Shown here: one piece after another, positions 1-8,080 of the stretch
How the letters are laid out: each line of letters begins with the position of its first letter
How positions within the stretch are numbered: position 1 is the first letter of the stretch
Assembly (NCBI GenBank): GCA_902594145.1
Contig: CACJLA010000001.1
Location: 62,001 to 126,000 of the forward strand
Source of the DNA: an uncultured Alphaproteobacteria bacterium
GTDB lineage: Bacteria > Pseudomonadota > Alphaproteobacteria > HIMB59
Reading direction: 5' to 3'
DNA length: 64,000 nucleotides
Notes under the pieces: model-generated
Database searches by the model: none
What the model saw: the letters and a program-made list of their open reading frames with translations, nothing else
Told to the model about the DNA's origin: nothing
Translations under genes and position numbers: made by a program

Positions 1-22
1 TGACATAACATGATAACCACAT
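1..22 (-). CDS. possible 5' end of a gene cut by the left window edge
   Basis: An ATG on the minus strand at 22-20 is preceded by a purine-rich GAGGGG (26-31), three bases upstream, which could be a ribosome binding site. Only seven codons (MWLSCYV) fit before the window edge, so no family can be named. It would lie 34 bases downstream of the oxidoreductase gene and in the same direction, as in an operon. The call is weak because so little sequence is visible. Confidence 0.25.
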
Positions 23-56
23 TAACCCCTCAAGAGTTTTAGGGTCTGTGCAAAAA

Positions 57-1151
57 CTAAACATCCTGAAGAATCTCTAGCTTATTTAGTGTTTGGGGTA
101 AAAAATCTTTTATTAATTTATTCCTTTTACCTGTAATAATTTCATCGATGCCGAGCTTCCCAGCTAAGGGTGCATTGGTTATACCTGAATGCATAACTGC
201 TAAATAAATTCCACTAATTTTTTGACCATTATGTCTTACAAGGCGGCCGATCTTTGGCCTTCCATCAATGGGCAATGGTCTACTACCAATTGTAAAATAA
301 TCTAAAATCATCTTTCCATTATAGTTCAGCCTAGTTGCCATGTCTTGAACAAGTTTTTCAGCAGTTTCCTTTGTGTTTTGCTCGTTGCTTGCATCATCAT
401 CAAATTTTCCACCTATTATTAATCTACCTTTGTCATCTTGCCGAGCATGGAAGTCAAAACTTGTTATTGGGTGATTTAATAAACTTGGTAAAGGATTAGT
501 ATAAGCTAACAAACCTAAGCTTGATCGCATTTCAAAATGAATATCTATGGTTGATAATAAATTAGGAGTGCCAAGTCCCGCAGTTATTACTACTTCATTA
601 TCATAAATAACCTCATCATCAGTTTTTACACCTGTAACCTTGTTGTTTTCGAAAACTAGCTCTTTTACATTAACTTTTATTATTTTTGATTTACTTGCTT
701 TTAAAAGTTCTTGTGTTGCCCTAAAACCCTCAATAGCCAAGTCATCAAGACCGAAGCCAGCAGAAGTTGGACTATTTATTAAGTTTGGTAAATGCCTTAG
801 TAACTCTGATTTGGTTGATATTTTCACTGATTGGCCCCAACTTTGATGTTGTTTTATGGTTTGATGTAGTTCTTTCTCATCGAGGTCCCAAATAAATGCA
901 CCCTTAGATGAATGCTCTAAGTTTGAAATATCATTTATTAATTTTGGCCAGTAGTTCAAATTGGCCTGACGAAAAGATGCATAGGTTTTATCATTACTAG
1001 CATATCCATTAACCCAACCCCAAGTATTAGTTGTAGCTTGGTTTTTATCCCCCGGTAGATCTGATGATAAAACAGTAATTTTATCTACTGCTTTTTGATA
1101 GGCGTGGTAAGCAAAGGATGCACCTACAATTCCTGCACCAACTATAATCAT
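57..1151 (-). CDS. FAD-dependent oxidoreductase, DAO (D-amino acid oxidase/glycine oxidase) family
   Basis: This 364-residue protein starts directly with the dinucleotide-binding strand and GAGIVGA (GxGxxG at residues 5-10), as DAO-family flavoproteins do. The C-terminal part has the family-like VMHSGITNAPLAGK stretch, which contacts FAD, followed by a final helix. The family oxidises amines or amino acids (glycine, sarcosine, D-amino acids, opines) and delivers electrons to oxygen or a carrier. The substrate cannot be read from the sequence. There is no signal peptide, so it is probably cytoplasmic. It lies downstream of an amino-acid ABC binding-protein gene on the same strand but is separated from it by a hairpin terminator, so the two are probably separate transcripts. 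Confidence 0.85.
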   Translation of the reverse strand: MIIVGAGIVGASFAYHAYQKAVDKITVLSSDLPGDKNQATTNTWGWVNGYASNDKTYASFRQANLNYWPKLINDISNLEHSSKGAFIWDLDEKELHQTIKQHQSWGQSVKISTKSELLRHLPNLINSPTSAGFGLDDLAIEGFRATQELLKASKSKIIKVNVKELVFENNKVTGVKTDDEVIYDNEVVITAGLGTPNLLSTIDIHFEMRSSLGLLAYTNPLPSLLNHPITSFDFHARQDDKGRLIIGGKFDDDASNEQNTKETAEKLVQDMATRLNYNGKMILDYFTIGSRPLPIDGRPKIGRLVRHNGQKISGIYLAVMHSGITNAPLAGKLGIDEIITGKRNKLIKDFLPQTLNKLEILQDV

Positions 1152-1202
1152 TATGAGTTGGACTTTATATTATGTTTCAGTGTTTTTTGAATAAATAGTA
1201 TG

Positions 1203-1252
1203 AAAGAAAAAAAGAAAATACACGAGGGCGCAAAACCGCCCTCATGTTTTTT
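1203..1252 (-). terminator. rho-independent terminator, probably bidirectional
   Basis: A GC-rich inverted repeat has arms at 1221-1230 and 1237-1246 around a 6-base loop; the inner 7 pairs are GC-rich and perfect. On the minus strand it is followed by a T-rich run, which suits termination of the binding-protein gene ending at 1271. On the plus strand it is followed by six T. Confidence 0.85.
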
Positions 1253-1270
1253 AAGTTAAATTAAATAATC

Positions 1271-1993
1271 TTAAAAAGTTGCGGCTTCAAAACCGAACCA
1301 CTTTTTAATCAGTGCGTTTAAGGATCCATCATCTTTCATTGAGCTAATAGCTGCATTCATTTTAGCTTTTAACTCACCATCAGACTCACGGATACCCATT
1401 CCAACACCACCACCGATTGATACCTCACCTATATTCGCAAATTCACCATTTGACTCTGCGATGATAGATGAAAGATAATCACCATCTGCAAGAACGGCAT
1501 CAGCTTCACCGTTTTGTACTGCAGAGATTGTTTCTTCTGCTGTTGCAAATTCAACTAAAGTTGCTCCGGTTTCAGCAACATAACCTGCCTGTATAGTTGC
1601 AGTTTGAGCTGCGATGACAGCGCTATCTACATCGATGTCAGCACCACTCATGCCCATATAAACTGATGGAGACGGTGGAAAATAATCTTGTGTAAAGTCA
1701 ATTACTTCATCACGCTCTGCGGTAATTGACATACCAGCAATAATTGTATCATAATTACCAGATACTAAATTAGGAATGATAGAGTCCCACTCGTTTATAA
1801 CCCAAACACAATCTAAATTTGCACGAACACAAAGCATGTCGCCAACATCTTTTTCAAATCCATCAACTTCGCCATTATCATTAATAAAGTTATATGGAGG
1901 ATAAGCTCCCTCAGTGCCCATTCTTACGGTGTCAGCATAAGCAGAACTAACCATAAAGAAGGCAGCAAGAGCTGACAGTATTATTTTTTTCAT
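1271..1993 (-). CDS. ABC transporter periplasmic amino-acid-binding protein (SBP_bac_3 family)
   Basis: The product is 240 residues, typical for a polar or basic amino-acid binding protein. It has a clear signal peptide (MKKIILSALAAFFMVSSAYA, cleavage after residue 20). The mature protein begins with the family pattern TEGAYPPYNF, followed by GFEKDVGDML, and has a Cys pair at residues 55 and 62 that could form the disulfide seen in some members. An AAGGAG ribosome binding site (2001-2006) lies 7 bases before the ATG. It would capture an amino acid or similar solute in the periplasm and deliver it to an ABC permease. A matching ATPase gene lies 1.2 kb away on the other strand, but no permease gene is present in the window. 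Confidence 0.92.
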   Translation of the reverse strand: MKKIILSALAAFFMVSSAYADTVRMGTEGAYPPYNFINDNGEVDGFEKDVGDMLCVRANLDCVWVINEWDSIIPNLVSGNYDTIIAGMSITAERDEVIDFTQDYFPPSPSVYMGMSGADIDVDSAVIAAQTATIQAGYVAETGATLVEFATAEETISAVQNGEADAVLADGDYLSSIIAESNGEFANIGEVSIGGGVGMGIRESDGELKAKMNAAISSMKDDGSLNALIKKWFGFEAATF

Positions 1994-2107
1994 AATTTTT
2001 CTCCTTGTTCTTCCTCTATGAGATAGAATAATAATTAGTAAAATATAAACTATAAAATAATAAATAGATAAACTTTTTCTTATGTAGCTATATAATTCTC
2101 TTTAAAT

Positions 2108-2491
2108 CTAAGAAGAATAAAAAAATTCTGCATTGATTATGCTGCCATTTTGAATATCAATATTGTTATAACGAATATTTCCTTTAATTTTAGCAGTTGA
2201 TTTAATATGCAGATCTTTTGCATGTATGTCTCCATCAACTTCCCCCTCTATCGTAATTGTATCTCCAGTAATGTTGCCTTTGACATATGAGTTAGGTTTT
2301 AAATGAATTGTTGATGATTTTACTGTACCAGTAATATGTCCGTCAAAATCAATATAATCTTTAGCCTCAATTGAACCATGTATCTTGATATCTTTAGCTA
2401 AGTTCGAGTGATTAATATTTTCTCGATCAATATCAAAATTAAAAGTTGTTTTTTCCTCAACTTTTTTTTCATTACTACCAAATATTGACAT
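2108..2491 (-). CDS. bactofilin family protein (second of two tandem copies)
   Basis: This 127-residue protein has a short disordered head and then a run of about 80 residues of repeating short beta strands rich in G, D and I (IHGSIEAKDYIDFDGHITG and similar repeats), the right-handed beta-helix of bactofilins. Bactofilins polymerise without nucleotide into filaments that scaffold cell-wall or envelope machinery; BacA of Caulobacter is the named example. There is no transmembrane segment. The start overlaps the stop of the upstream bactofilin gene by one base, so the two are co-transcribed and may co-polymerise. The exact role in this organism is not readable from the sequence. Confidence 0.85.
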   Translation of the reverse strand: MSIFGSNEKKVEEKTTFNFDIDRENINHSNLAKDIKIHGSIEAKDYIDFDGHITGTVKSSTIHLKPNSYVKGNITGDTITIEGEVDGDIHAKDLHIKSTAKIKGNIRYNNIDIQNGSIINAEFFYSS

Positions 2492-2958
2492 TAAACATCC
2501 TCTTCTACATCATTTGGTTGATTTTCAAATTTATCCTCTTTTTCAATAGGATCCAAATTGGGTGTGTATGAATGAACACTACCCTTATGCCTAATTATTC
2601 CTTGTATTTTGGCACCATAACTCACTTGCAATGATGAATACTCTATCGTCCCTTTAATGTTAGCTGATTGATTAACAATCAAATATTGATCACTGTTTAT
2701 ATCTCCTTCAACGTTGCCTGAAATGGTTATGTCACTTCCTGACATGTCTCCATTAAAAATTCCTGAACTTTTTAAATTTATGTTTGAAGAGTTAATAGTT
2801 CCACTCATAGTCCCAGAGATGTCTGAAACTTCAGCTCCATCTATTCGTCCCTCAATTCTTACTCCGGCACCAACGTTAACCGTCTTTGAGTCGTTGTCCA
2901 CATATTCTTGAACTAGTTCTTCGTCTCTATTACTATTTTTATTTTCTTCAGAGTTCAT
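2491..2958 (-). CDS. bactofilin family protein (first of two tandem copies)
   Basis: This is a 155-residue paralogue of the next gene. Residues 1-25 are acidic and probably disordered. Residues 27-130 carry the repeated beta-helix rungs (VEGDINSDQYLIVNQSANIK and related repeats), and a hydrophilic acidic tail follows. This head-rod-tail layout is that of bactofilins, cytoskeletal proteins that form membrane-associated filaments and position peptidoglycan enzymes. It is first in a two-gene unit and reads away from the ABC ATPase gene across a 224-base AT-rich gap. No M23 peptidase gene, a frequent bactofilin neighbour, is seen nearby. Confidence 0.85.
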   Translation of the reverse strand: MNSEENKNSNRDEELVQEYVDNDSKTVNVGAGVRIEGRIDGAEVSDISGTMSGTINSSNINLKSSGIFNGDMSGSDITISGNVEGDINSDQYLIVNQSANIKGTIEYSSLQVSYGAKIQGIIRHKGSVHSYTPNLDPIEKEDKFENQPNDVEEDV

Positions 2959-3182
2959 TACAAACTATTATATCAAACAATCATAATTATATGATTAATT
3001 TGCATAAAAGCATAATCTTAAGATTAAAAAAATTAAATTTATTATAAAATACGTTGATTTTATTGCTTTTTATAAATTAATAAACAATTTAGATTATAAT
3101 TACATTATTTATATCTATTATTATTTACGTTTTTCTTCTAACAATATCAATAAATTAGAAAAGATGGGATATTAAGCAAGAA
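2959..3182. promoter_or_regulatory. divergent promoter region with a 14-base palindrome
   Basis: This 224-base very AT-rich gap lies between the divergent bactofilin pair and the ABC ATPase gene. It contains a perfect 14-base palindrome, TAATCTTAAGATTA (3013-3026), which could be an operator. Several A/T-rich segments could serve as -10 elements, but no convincing -35/-10 pair stands out. I see no gene in it. Confidence 0.4.
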
Positions 3183-3947
3183 ATGAAAATATTAGAGTTA
3201 AGTAGATTAGAAAAAAGTTTTGGTGATAACAATGTATTACAAGGCATTGATTTGCTCGCAGATCAAGGCGATGTCATAAGCATTATTGGAAGCTCGGGCT
3301 CAGGAAAAAGCACTCTTTTAAGATGTATCAATTTTTTAGAAGCTCCTGATTCTGGGACAATTAATGTTCTAGGAGAGATTATCAATTGTCATAAAGAAAA
3401 TCTTGAAAGACCCAACAAAGACATCCAATCAAAAATTACTTCTATCAGAAAAAAACTAGGTATGGTCTTTCAGAGCTTTAATCTATGGTCTCATATGACA
3501 ATTTTAGAAAATATTATCGAGGCTCCAATTCATGTATTAGGAAAGGATAAACAAGAGTCGGAGAGCATGGGAATGGAGTTATTAAAACAAGTTGGAATAG
3601 AAGAGAAGGCAAATGAATACCCAGCACATTTATCTGGGGGGCAACAGCAACGAGCAGCGATAGCTCGAGCCTTAGCCATCTCTCCTGAAATTTTACTTTT
3701 TGATGAACCTACTTCCTCCTTAGATCCAGAATTAGTTGATGAAGTTTTATCTGTGATTAGAAAATTAGCTGAAATAGGGAAAACGATGTTAGTTGTAACT
3801 CATGAAATGGAATTTGCTCGCAAAGTTTCAAATAATGTAATTTTTCTTCATGATGGCTTGGTAGAGGAAGAAGGACATCCTGACACAGTTTTCTCAAATC
3901 CCCAATCAGAGCGATGCAGAAATTTCTTATTTAATAGACGCGAATAA
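3183..3947 (+). CDS. amino-acid ABC transporter ATP-binding protein (HisP/GlnQ type)
   Basis: This 254-residue protein has all the ABC ATPase motifs: Walker A GSSGSGKST (36-44), Q-loop Gln97, signature LSGGQQQRA (150-158), Walker B LLFDE (171-175) and the switch His207. The length and the LRCINFLEAPDSG segment after Walker A match the polar amino-acid uptake subfamily (HisP, GlnQ, ArtP). It would power import with a permease and a periplasmic binding protein. The binding-protein gene at 1271-1993 is a plausible partner, although bactofilin genes separate them. No permease is seen. The ATG start is the natural beginning of the family. Confidence 0.92.
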   Translation: MKILELSRLEKSFGDNNVLQGIDLLADQGDVISIIGSSGSGKSTLLRCINFLEAPDSGTINVLGEIINCHKENLERPNKDIQSKITSIRKKLGMVFQSFNLWSHMTILENIIEAPIHVLGKDKQESESMGMELLKQVGIEEKANEYPAHLSGGQQQRAAIARALAISPEILLFDEPTSSLDPELVDEVLSVIRKLAEIGKTMLVVTHEMEFARKVSNNVIFLHDGLVEEEGHPDTVFSNPQSERCRNFLFNRRE

Positions 3948-3969
3948 TAATTTTTTATAACTTATCAAG

Positions 3970-4257
3970 GTGAATTCACTACTACTCTTTTTGGTAAGGT
4001 TGCTAGATTTTTACACACTTATTGTTTTTTTTTACGTGGTTGTATCTTGGCTGTTTCATTTTAATTTATTAAATAGTCAAAATGTATTTTTATGGAGAGT
4101 TTATGAGAGTTTTAAAAAGCTTACTGATCCTCCTCTAAATTATATTCGAAGGTATCTTCCTAACTTTGGAGGAGTAGATATATCGCCAGTGCTATTAATA
4201 TTAATTATTTATTTATTTAAAGATTTACTAATTGAATATTGGCCAAGAGGGCAATAA
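3970..4257 (+). CDS. YggT family membrane protein
   Basis: This 95-residue protein has two hydrophobic helices (about residues 4-30 and 66-84). Between them lies a conserved-looking loop with NPLNYIRR-like sequence (PPLNYIRRYLP), the hallmark of YggT proteins. The family is membrane-bound and has been linked to osmotic tolerance and, in cyanobacteria and plants (YlmG/CCB3), to membrane-protein distribution; its mechanism is unsettled. The start is GTG, preceded closely by AAGG. It lies 22 bases after the ABC ATPase gene and 14 bases before folD, so it may be co-transcribed with folD, an arrangement common in alphaproteobacteria. Confidence 0.8.
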   Translation: MNSLLLFLVRLLDFYTLIVFFYVVVSWLFHFNLLNSQNVFLWRVYESFKKLTDPPLNYIRRYLPNFGGVDISPVLLILIIYLFKDLLIEYWPRGQ

Positions 4258-4271
4258 AGGGAGAATGAAAT

Positions 4272-5180
4272 ATGGCAGACATAATTGACGGAAAAGCTTT
4301 CGCAGCTAAAATTAGAGCAGAGGTTAAAGATGATTCAAATAAGTTAATCAGTGAAAAACAAATAGATCCTTGCTTAGCAGTCATCTTAGTTGGCGAAAAT
4401 CCTGCGAGTAAGGTCTATGTAGGCCAAAAATCCAAAATGGCAGCGGAGTGCAATATCAAGACCAAAGATTTCAAATTAGATGTGCATACAGACCAAGAGA
4501 CATTACTAAAATTAATTGATGAGCTAAATAATGATAACACAGTCCATGGAATTTTAGTGCAATTACCACTGCCCGAACAAATTGATGAAAGAAAGGTAAT
4601 TGATACCATTATAGTTGAAAAAGATGTCGATGGTTTTCATGCGATTAACGCTGGTAGGCTATCTATTGGTGGTGCAATGTTAAAAAAAGCATTTATTCCT
4701 TGCACTCCTTTAGGGTCTCTTTTGCTTTTGAAAGACAAAGTGAGTGATTTAAAAGGAAAGAATGCCGTTGTAATTGGTAGATCAAATATTGTAGGAAAAC
4801 CGATGTCACAACTTTTGATTGAAGAGTCTTGTACCGTGACAGTGGTCCATTCTAAAACTAAGGATATAGAAAATGTTTGTGCTCAGGCAGATATTATTGT
4901 GGCAGCTATCGGAAGAGCTGAGATGATTGATTCAAATTGGTTAAAAGAGGATGCTATCGTTATCGATGTTGGAATAAATCGAATACCTATTACAAAGAAA
5001 GACGGGAGCGAGGGGAGTAAAATTGTTGGTGATGTAGATTTTGAAAGTGCTTCAACAAAGGCTTCCATGATTACTCCAGTACCTGGAGGTGTTGGTCCAA
5101 TGACAATTGCATGTTTGTTAAGAAATACTGTAACATCAGCTTATCGTCATGCAGGTCTCGACGACCCCAGATCCCTCTAG
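4272..5180 (+). CDS. folD: bifunctional methylenetetrahydrofolate dehydrogenase / methenyltetrahydrofolate cyclohydrolase
   Basis: FolD interconverts 5,10-methylene-, 5,10-methenyl- and 10-formyl-tetrahydrofolate using NADP, supplying one-carbon units for purines and formyl-methionine. The 302-residue length is normal. Visible motifs are the catalytic YVGQK (Tyr49, Lys53), HGILVQLPLP, the DVDGFH segment and the NADP-binding GRSNIVGKP followed by TPVPGGVGPMT near the C-terminus. GGGAG-type ribosome binding sequence (AGGGAG) precedes the ATG. The enzyme is a cytoplasmic dimer and provides the formyl donor used by PurH, encoded at 21.3 kb. Confidence 0.97.
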   Translation: MADIIDGKAFAAKIRAEVKDDSNKLISEKQIDPCLAVILVGENPASKVYVGQKSKMAAECNIKTKDFKLDVHTDQETLLKLIDELNNDNTVHGILVQLPLPEQIDERKVIDTIIVEKDVDGFHAINAGRLSIGGAMLKKAFIPCTPLGSLLLLKDKVSDLKGKNAVVIGRSNIVGKPMSQLLIEESCTVTVVHSKTKDIENVCAQADIIVAAIGRAEMIDSNWLKEDAIVIDVGINRIPITKKDGSEGSKIVGDVDFESASTKASMITPVPGGVGPMTIACLLRNTVTSAYRHAGLDDPRSL

Positions 5181-5306
5181 TAAATTTATATAGTTTATAT
5201 TTGATTTAAATTTTATTTATAAATGTAGGTCGGTCACTAGCCATACTAAAAAAAGGCCATAAAGAATAGTACGTTTAATCCAAGATTTTTATGGAGGATG
5301 TGTTTT

Positions 5307-5690
5307 ATGGTTGAAAAAAAATAATTAAATTAACTTCTAAAATCTTACTTGAATTTCTGGGTTTGTGGGCTCTGATAATTCCAATACTGTATATATTTGG
5401 GATAACTATTTATTTTTTTTCAAATATCAGGGGGTGAAGAAATACCTTACTATCGATTACATTCAGTGAGGCTTGCTGTTTGTTTAACATTTTCTTATTT
5501 TGCAATTAGGTTCTTATTTATTGAATACTCTAAATTGTACCCTATACAATTTTTAGATGTGTTTCTAAAATCACTAGCTTTAACTAGTCTCCTAGTTTAT
5601 TTCACTACAGGTACAGAAATAAGAGAATATGTTTTTGTATTTTTCTTTTTTGCTTATTCTATCATTACGCACATTATTTCTGGGAAATAA
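5307..5690 (+). pseudogene. small membrane protein gene interrupted by two compensating frameshifts
   Basis: An ATG at 5307 has a good GGAGG (5293-5297) nine bases upstream. Its frame stops almost at once after a run of eight A. The +1 frame beyond that run encodes a hydrophobic stretch (IIKLTSKILLEFLG, then a transmembrane-like segment) up to a TGA just after a run of eight T. The original frame then continues as GGEEIPYYRLHSVRLAV with further hydrophobic helices to 5690. One extra A in the first run and one T fewer in the second would give a single 127-residue protein with about four transmembrane helices. From 5466 (GTG) a 74-residue remainder is open. I do not recognise the family. It may be a decaying gene, or intact if the homopolymer lengths are misread. 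The stretch 5181-5292 before it holds nothing I can identify. Confidence 0.55.
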
Positions 5691-5721
5691 TTTAAAAAAT
5701 ATTTTAATTGGTTTTTTAAAT
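5690..5721. terminator. possible A/T-only hairpin between convergent genes
   Basis: Arms at 5690-5699 and 5712-5721 form ten A-T pairs around a 12-base loop between the convergent small membrane gene and argG. An A/T-only stem is weak, so it is offered only as a candidate bidirectional terminator. Confidence 0.25.
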
Positions 5722-5728
5722 ATATAAC

Positions 5729-6922
5729 TTAGGGTCTAAGTTTATTTTTTTTGAGTCTGAGAGCGTTGAGTTTAATAAATCCCTCAGCATCTCTTTGATC
5801 ATAATTAGAGGACTCAAAAGTTGCTAGGTCTTTATCGTAGAGACTGTTAGGTGACTGTCTTCCAATTACAATTACATTTCCTTTGTATAAAACGAGTTTG
5901 ACATGGCCGTTAACTCTTTTTTGAGTTTGATCGATAGCTTTTTGCATCATCACTCTTTCAGGAGCAAACCAATACCCATTATATATTAATCTTGCATATT
6001 TGGGCATGAGCTCATCTTTGGTAAAAACTTCTTCTCTATCAAGAGTAATGCTTTCTATGGCACGATGTGCTTTTAAAAGAATTGTTCCACCCGGTGTTTC
6101 ATACACTCCGCGTGATTTAATTCCTACATATCTATTCTCTACGATATCAACCCTTCCAATTCCATTAGTTGCACCTAACTTATTTAACTTTTGTAATAAA
6201 TTAAAGGGGGATAGTTTTTTTCCATTAATGGCAATAGGGTCACCATATTTAAATTGAATAGTAATTACAGTTTCTTTATTAGGGGCCGCCTTAGGACTTC
6301 TAGATATTCCAAACACATTTTCAGGTGGTTTTTTCCAAGGATCTTCAAGAATTTTTCCCTCTGCTGATCGATGTAATACATTTGCATCGACACTATAAGG
6401 AGACTCTTTTTTATTATGTTTCATAACAGGGATTTTATTTTTAGCTGCAAATTCCAATAGTTTTGTTCTTGATGATAAATCCCATTCTCTCCAAGGTGCA
6501 ATTACTTTTATTTTAGGCTCTAATGCGTAGTATGAAAATTCAAAGCGAACCTGATCGTTTCCTTTTCCTGTGGCGCCATGGGATACAGCATTGGCTTTTT
6601 CTTTTTTGGCGATTTCGATCTGTCTCTTAGCAATCAATGGTCGTGCAATAGATGTGCCTAAAAGATATTCTCCCTCGTAAATTGTATTGCAACGAAACAT
6701 TGGAAAAACATAATCACGAACAAATTCTTCTTTCAAATTTTCTATATATATTTTTTTTGCACCAAGTTTTATTGCTTTGATTTTAGCCTCAGTCAACTCA
6801 GCACCTTGACCAAGATCTGCAAGATAAGCAATAACATCAGCGTTATAATTAATATGTAACCATTTCAATATGACACTAGTGTCTAATCCACCCGAATAGG
6901 CTAAAACAATTTTATTTTTCAT
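5729..6922 (-). CDS. argG: argininosuccinate synthase
   Basis: ArgG condenses citrulline and aspartate with ATP to argininosuccinate, the penultimate step of arginine synthesis. The 397-residue length is standard. The N-terminal ATP pyrophosphatase loop AYSGGLDTS (residues 8-16) is intact, as are [15 protein letters not shown], which binds citrulline and ATP, and the SPYSVDAN segment. The start lies 5 bases after the stop of the upstream IalB-like gene, so the two are probably co-transcribed. ArgH is not in the window. Cytoplasmic homotetramer in the known family. Confidence 0.97.
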   Translation of the reverse strand: MKNKIVLAYSGGLDTSVILKWLHINYNADVIAYLADLGQGAELTEAKIKAIKLGAKKIYIENLKEEFVRDYVFPMFRCNTIYEGEYLLGTSIARPLIAKRQIEIAKKEKANAVSHGATGKGNDQVRFEFSYYALEPKIKVIAPWREWDLSSRTKLLEFAAKNKIPVMKHNKKESPYSVDANVLHRSAEGKILEDPWKKPPENVFGISRSPKAAPNKETVITIQFKYGDPIAINGKKLSPFNLLQKLNKLGATNGIGRVDIVENRYVGIKSRGVYETPGGTILLKAHRAIESITLDREEVFTKDELMPKYARLIYNGYWFAPERVMMQKAIDQTQKRVNGHVKLVLYKGNVIVIGRQSPNSLYDKDLATFESSNYDQRDAEGFIKLNALRLKKNKLRP

Positions 6923-6927
6923 TTTTC

Positions 6928-7404
6928 TTAGCAGTCTTGTTGTAGAGAATTATATGCGCTAGTAAAACCAATGAGCGTATATGTATCTGTTGTCTCCGTT
7001 CCTCTTTGTGAATAACCGACAACTGTCATTTTTTTTCCTGCTTTTAGAGCTTTGATGATAACATTATCATCTGCCATTGACCAAGCGGAGTCATCTTCTC
7101 CAAAAAATTGGTAGTTGTTTGTATCGATAGTAACCTTAACGTATTCTTGAGAGTCATAAGGATAGCCTGCATCTATTCTTACGTATTCGGCAGCTCCCTC
7201 TTTAAAAACATAAAATATAACAGCACCTCTGTTTGTATAATTGCCCTTTTCTGAAATTGGGACTTGAAAAATAGAGCATGTTTTGTTGTTTATCTTTTTA
7301 AAAGACCATATTCCATGTTCGAAATCTATTGAATGATTTGCGAATGAGCTATTTATTAATAAGCTCATACAAAGGATTAAATATAATATTTTTTGTTTAA
7401 ACAT
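6928..7404 (-). CDS. periplasmic IalB-like (invasion associated locus B family) protein
   Basis: This 158-residue protein has an N-terminal signal peptide (about residues 1-22, ending SSFA). A beta-rich domain follows with the family pattern of an early W, a cysteine near residue 43 (NKTCSIFQ) and a cysteine at the very C-terminus (residue 158), which could form a disulfide. IalB-like proteins are widespread in alphaproteobacteria, including free-living marine ones, where they have no link to invasion; their function is unknown. It is the first gene of a probable two-gene unit with argG and is divergent from the ECF sigma gene. Similarity is judged by eye. Confidence 0.65.
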   Translation of the reverse strand: MFKQKILYLILCMSLLINSSFANHSIDFEHGIWSFKKINNKTCSIFQVPISEKGNYTNRGAVIFYVFKEGAAEYVRIDAGYPYDSQEYVKVTIDTNNYQFFGEDDSAWSMADDNVIIKALKAGKKMTVVGYSQRGTETTDTYTLIGFTSAYNSLQQDC

Positions 7405-7483
7405 ACTAATTTGATGTCAGAGAATATACCAATTAAGATTGCTTTTTAAAATAATAAATGGAAAGATGGTTACAGGAGATAAT
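7405..7483. promoter_or_regulatory. divergent regulatory gap between ialB-like and ECF sigma genes
   Basis: This AT-rich segment must hold promoters for the IalB-like/argG unit and for the sigma/anti-sigma unit. ECF operons are usually autoregulated, so the sigma factor's own promoter is expected here. AGGAG at 7474-7478, five bases before ATG 7484, sets the sigma factor start. Confidence 0.45.
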
Positions 7484-8080
7484 ATGGGGAAAGTAAAAAA
7501 TCCATTTGTGGATGCATTAAAAAATATAGCTGAAAGACAAGATATTGGAAGTTTTAAGAAAATTTTTGATTATTTTGGCCCAAGACTAAAATCTTTTTTA
7601 ATGAAATCTGGAGCGGATGAAGCCATAGCAGAGGAAATAATTCAAGAGACAATGACTATTATTTGGACTAAAGCCGATTATTATGATTCCTCTGTGGCCT
7701 CTCCAAGTACTTGGATTTATACTATCGCTCGGAATAAAAAAATTGATATTTTAAGAAAAACAAGAAAAGCCATTTTAGAAGATATTGATACTGCGATATT
7801 GCCCCCACTAGAATCAAAAGCTGATGAAAACATAGAGCATGACCAAAAATTTGAAATGATTGCAAAATATTTAGATGACCTCCCAAAAGATCAGTTGGAT
7901 TTATTAAAAATGAACTTTTTTGAAGAAAAATCACACGGAGAGATAGCAGAAATAACAAAAATCCCCTTAGGGACAGTAAAATCAAGGATACGACTAGCTT
8001 TAGAAAAAATCCGCGGCAAATTGGAACAGGACGGTAACATGGTTAATCTAATTAGTAGTAATGAAAGTATGGTTAATTGA
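7484..8080 (+). CDS. ECF-type RNA polymerase sigma factor (RpoE/ChrR-partner type)
   Basis: This 198-residue protein has sigma region 2 at about residues 25-95, with the promoter-melting sequence STWIYTIARNKKIDILR, and sigma region 4 at about 125-180, with the helix-turn-helix HGEIAEITKIPLGTVKSR. It lacks regions 1 and 3, as expected of the ECF class. The ATG at 7484 is chosen for its AGGAG five bases upstream; the frame is open further back to a TTG at 7439. The stop overlaps the start of a ChrR-like cupin gene by one base, which is the usual sigma/anti-sigma arrangement of singlet-oxygen or oxidative-stress ECF systems in alphaproteobacteria. Confidence 0.92.
   Translation: MGKVKNPFVDALKNIAERQDIGSFKKIFDYFGPRLKSFLMKSGADEAIAEEIIQETMTIIWTKADYYDSSVASPSTWIYTIARNKKIDILRKTRKAILEDIDTAILPPLESKADENIEHDQKFEMIAKYLDDLPKDQLDLLKMNFFEEKSHGEIAEITKIPLGTVKSRIRLALEKIRGKLEQDGNMVNLISSNESMVN

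Noticed and set aside
4258..4271. Riboswitch or leader element before folD.
   Set aside because: Only 14 bases between yggT and folD, containing just a ribosome binding site.
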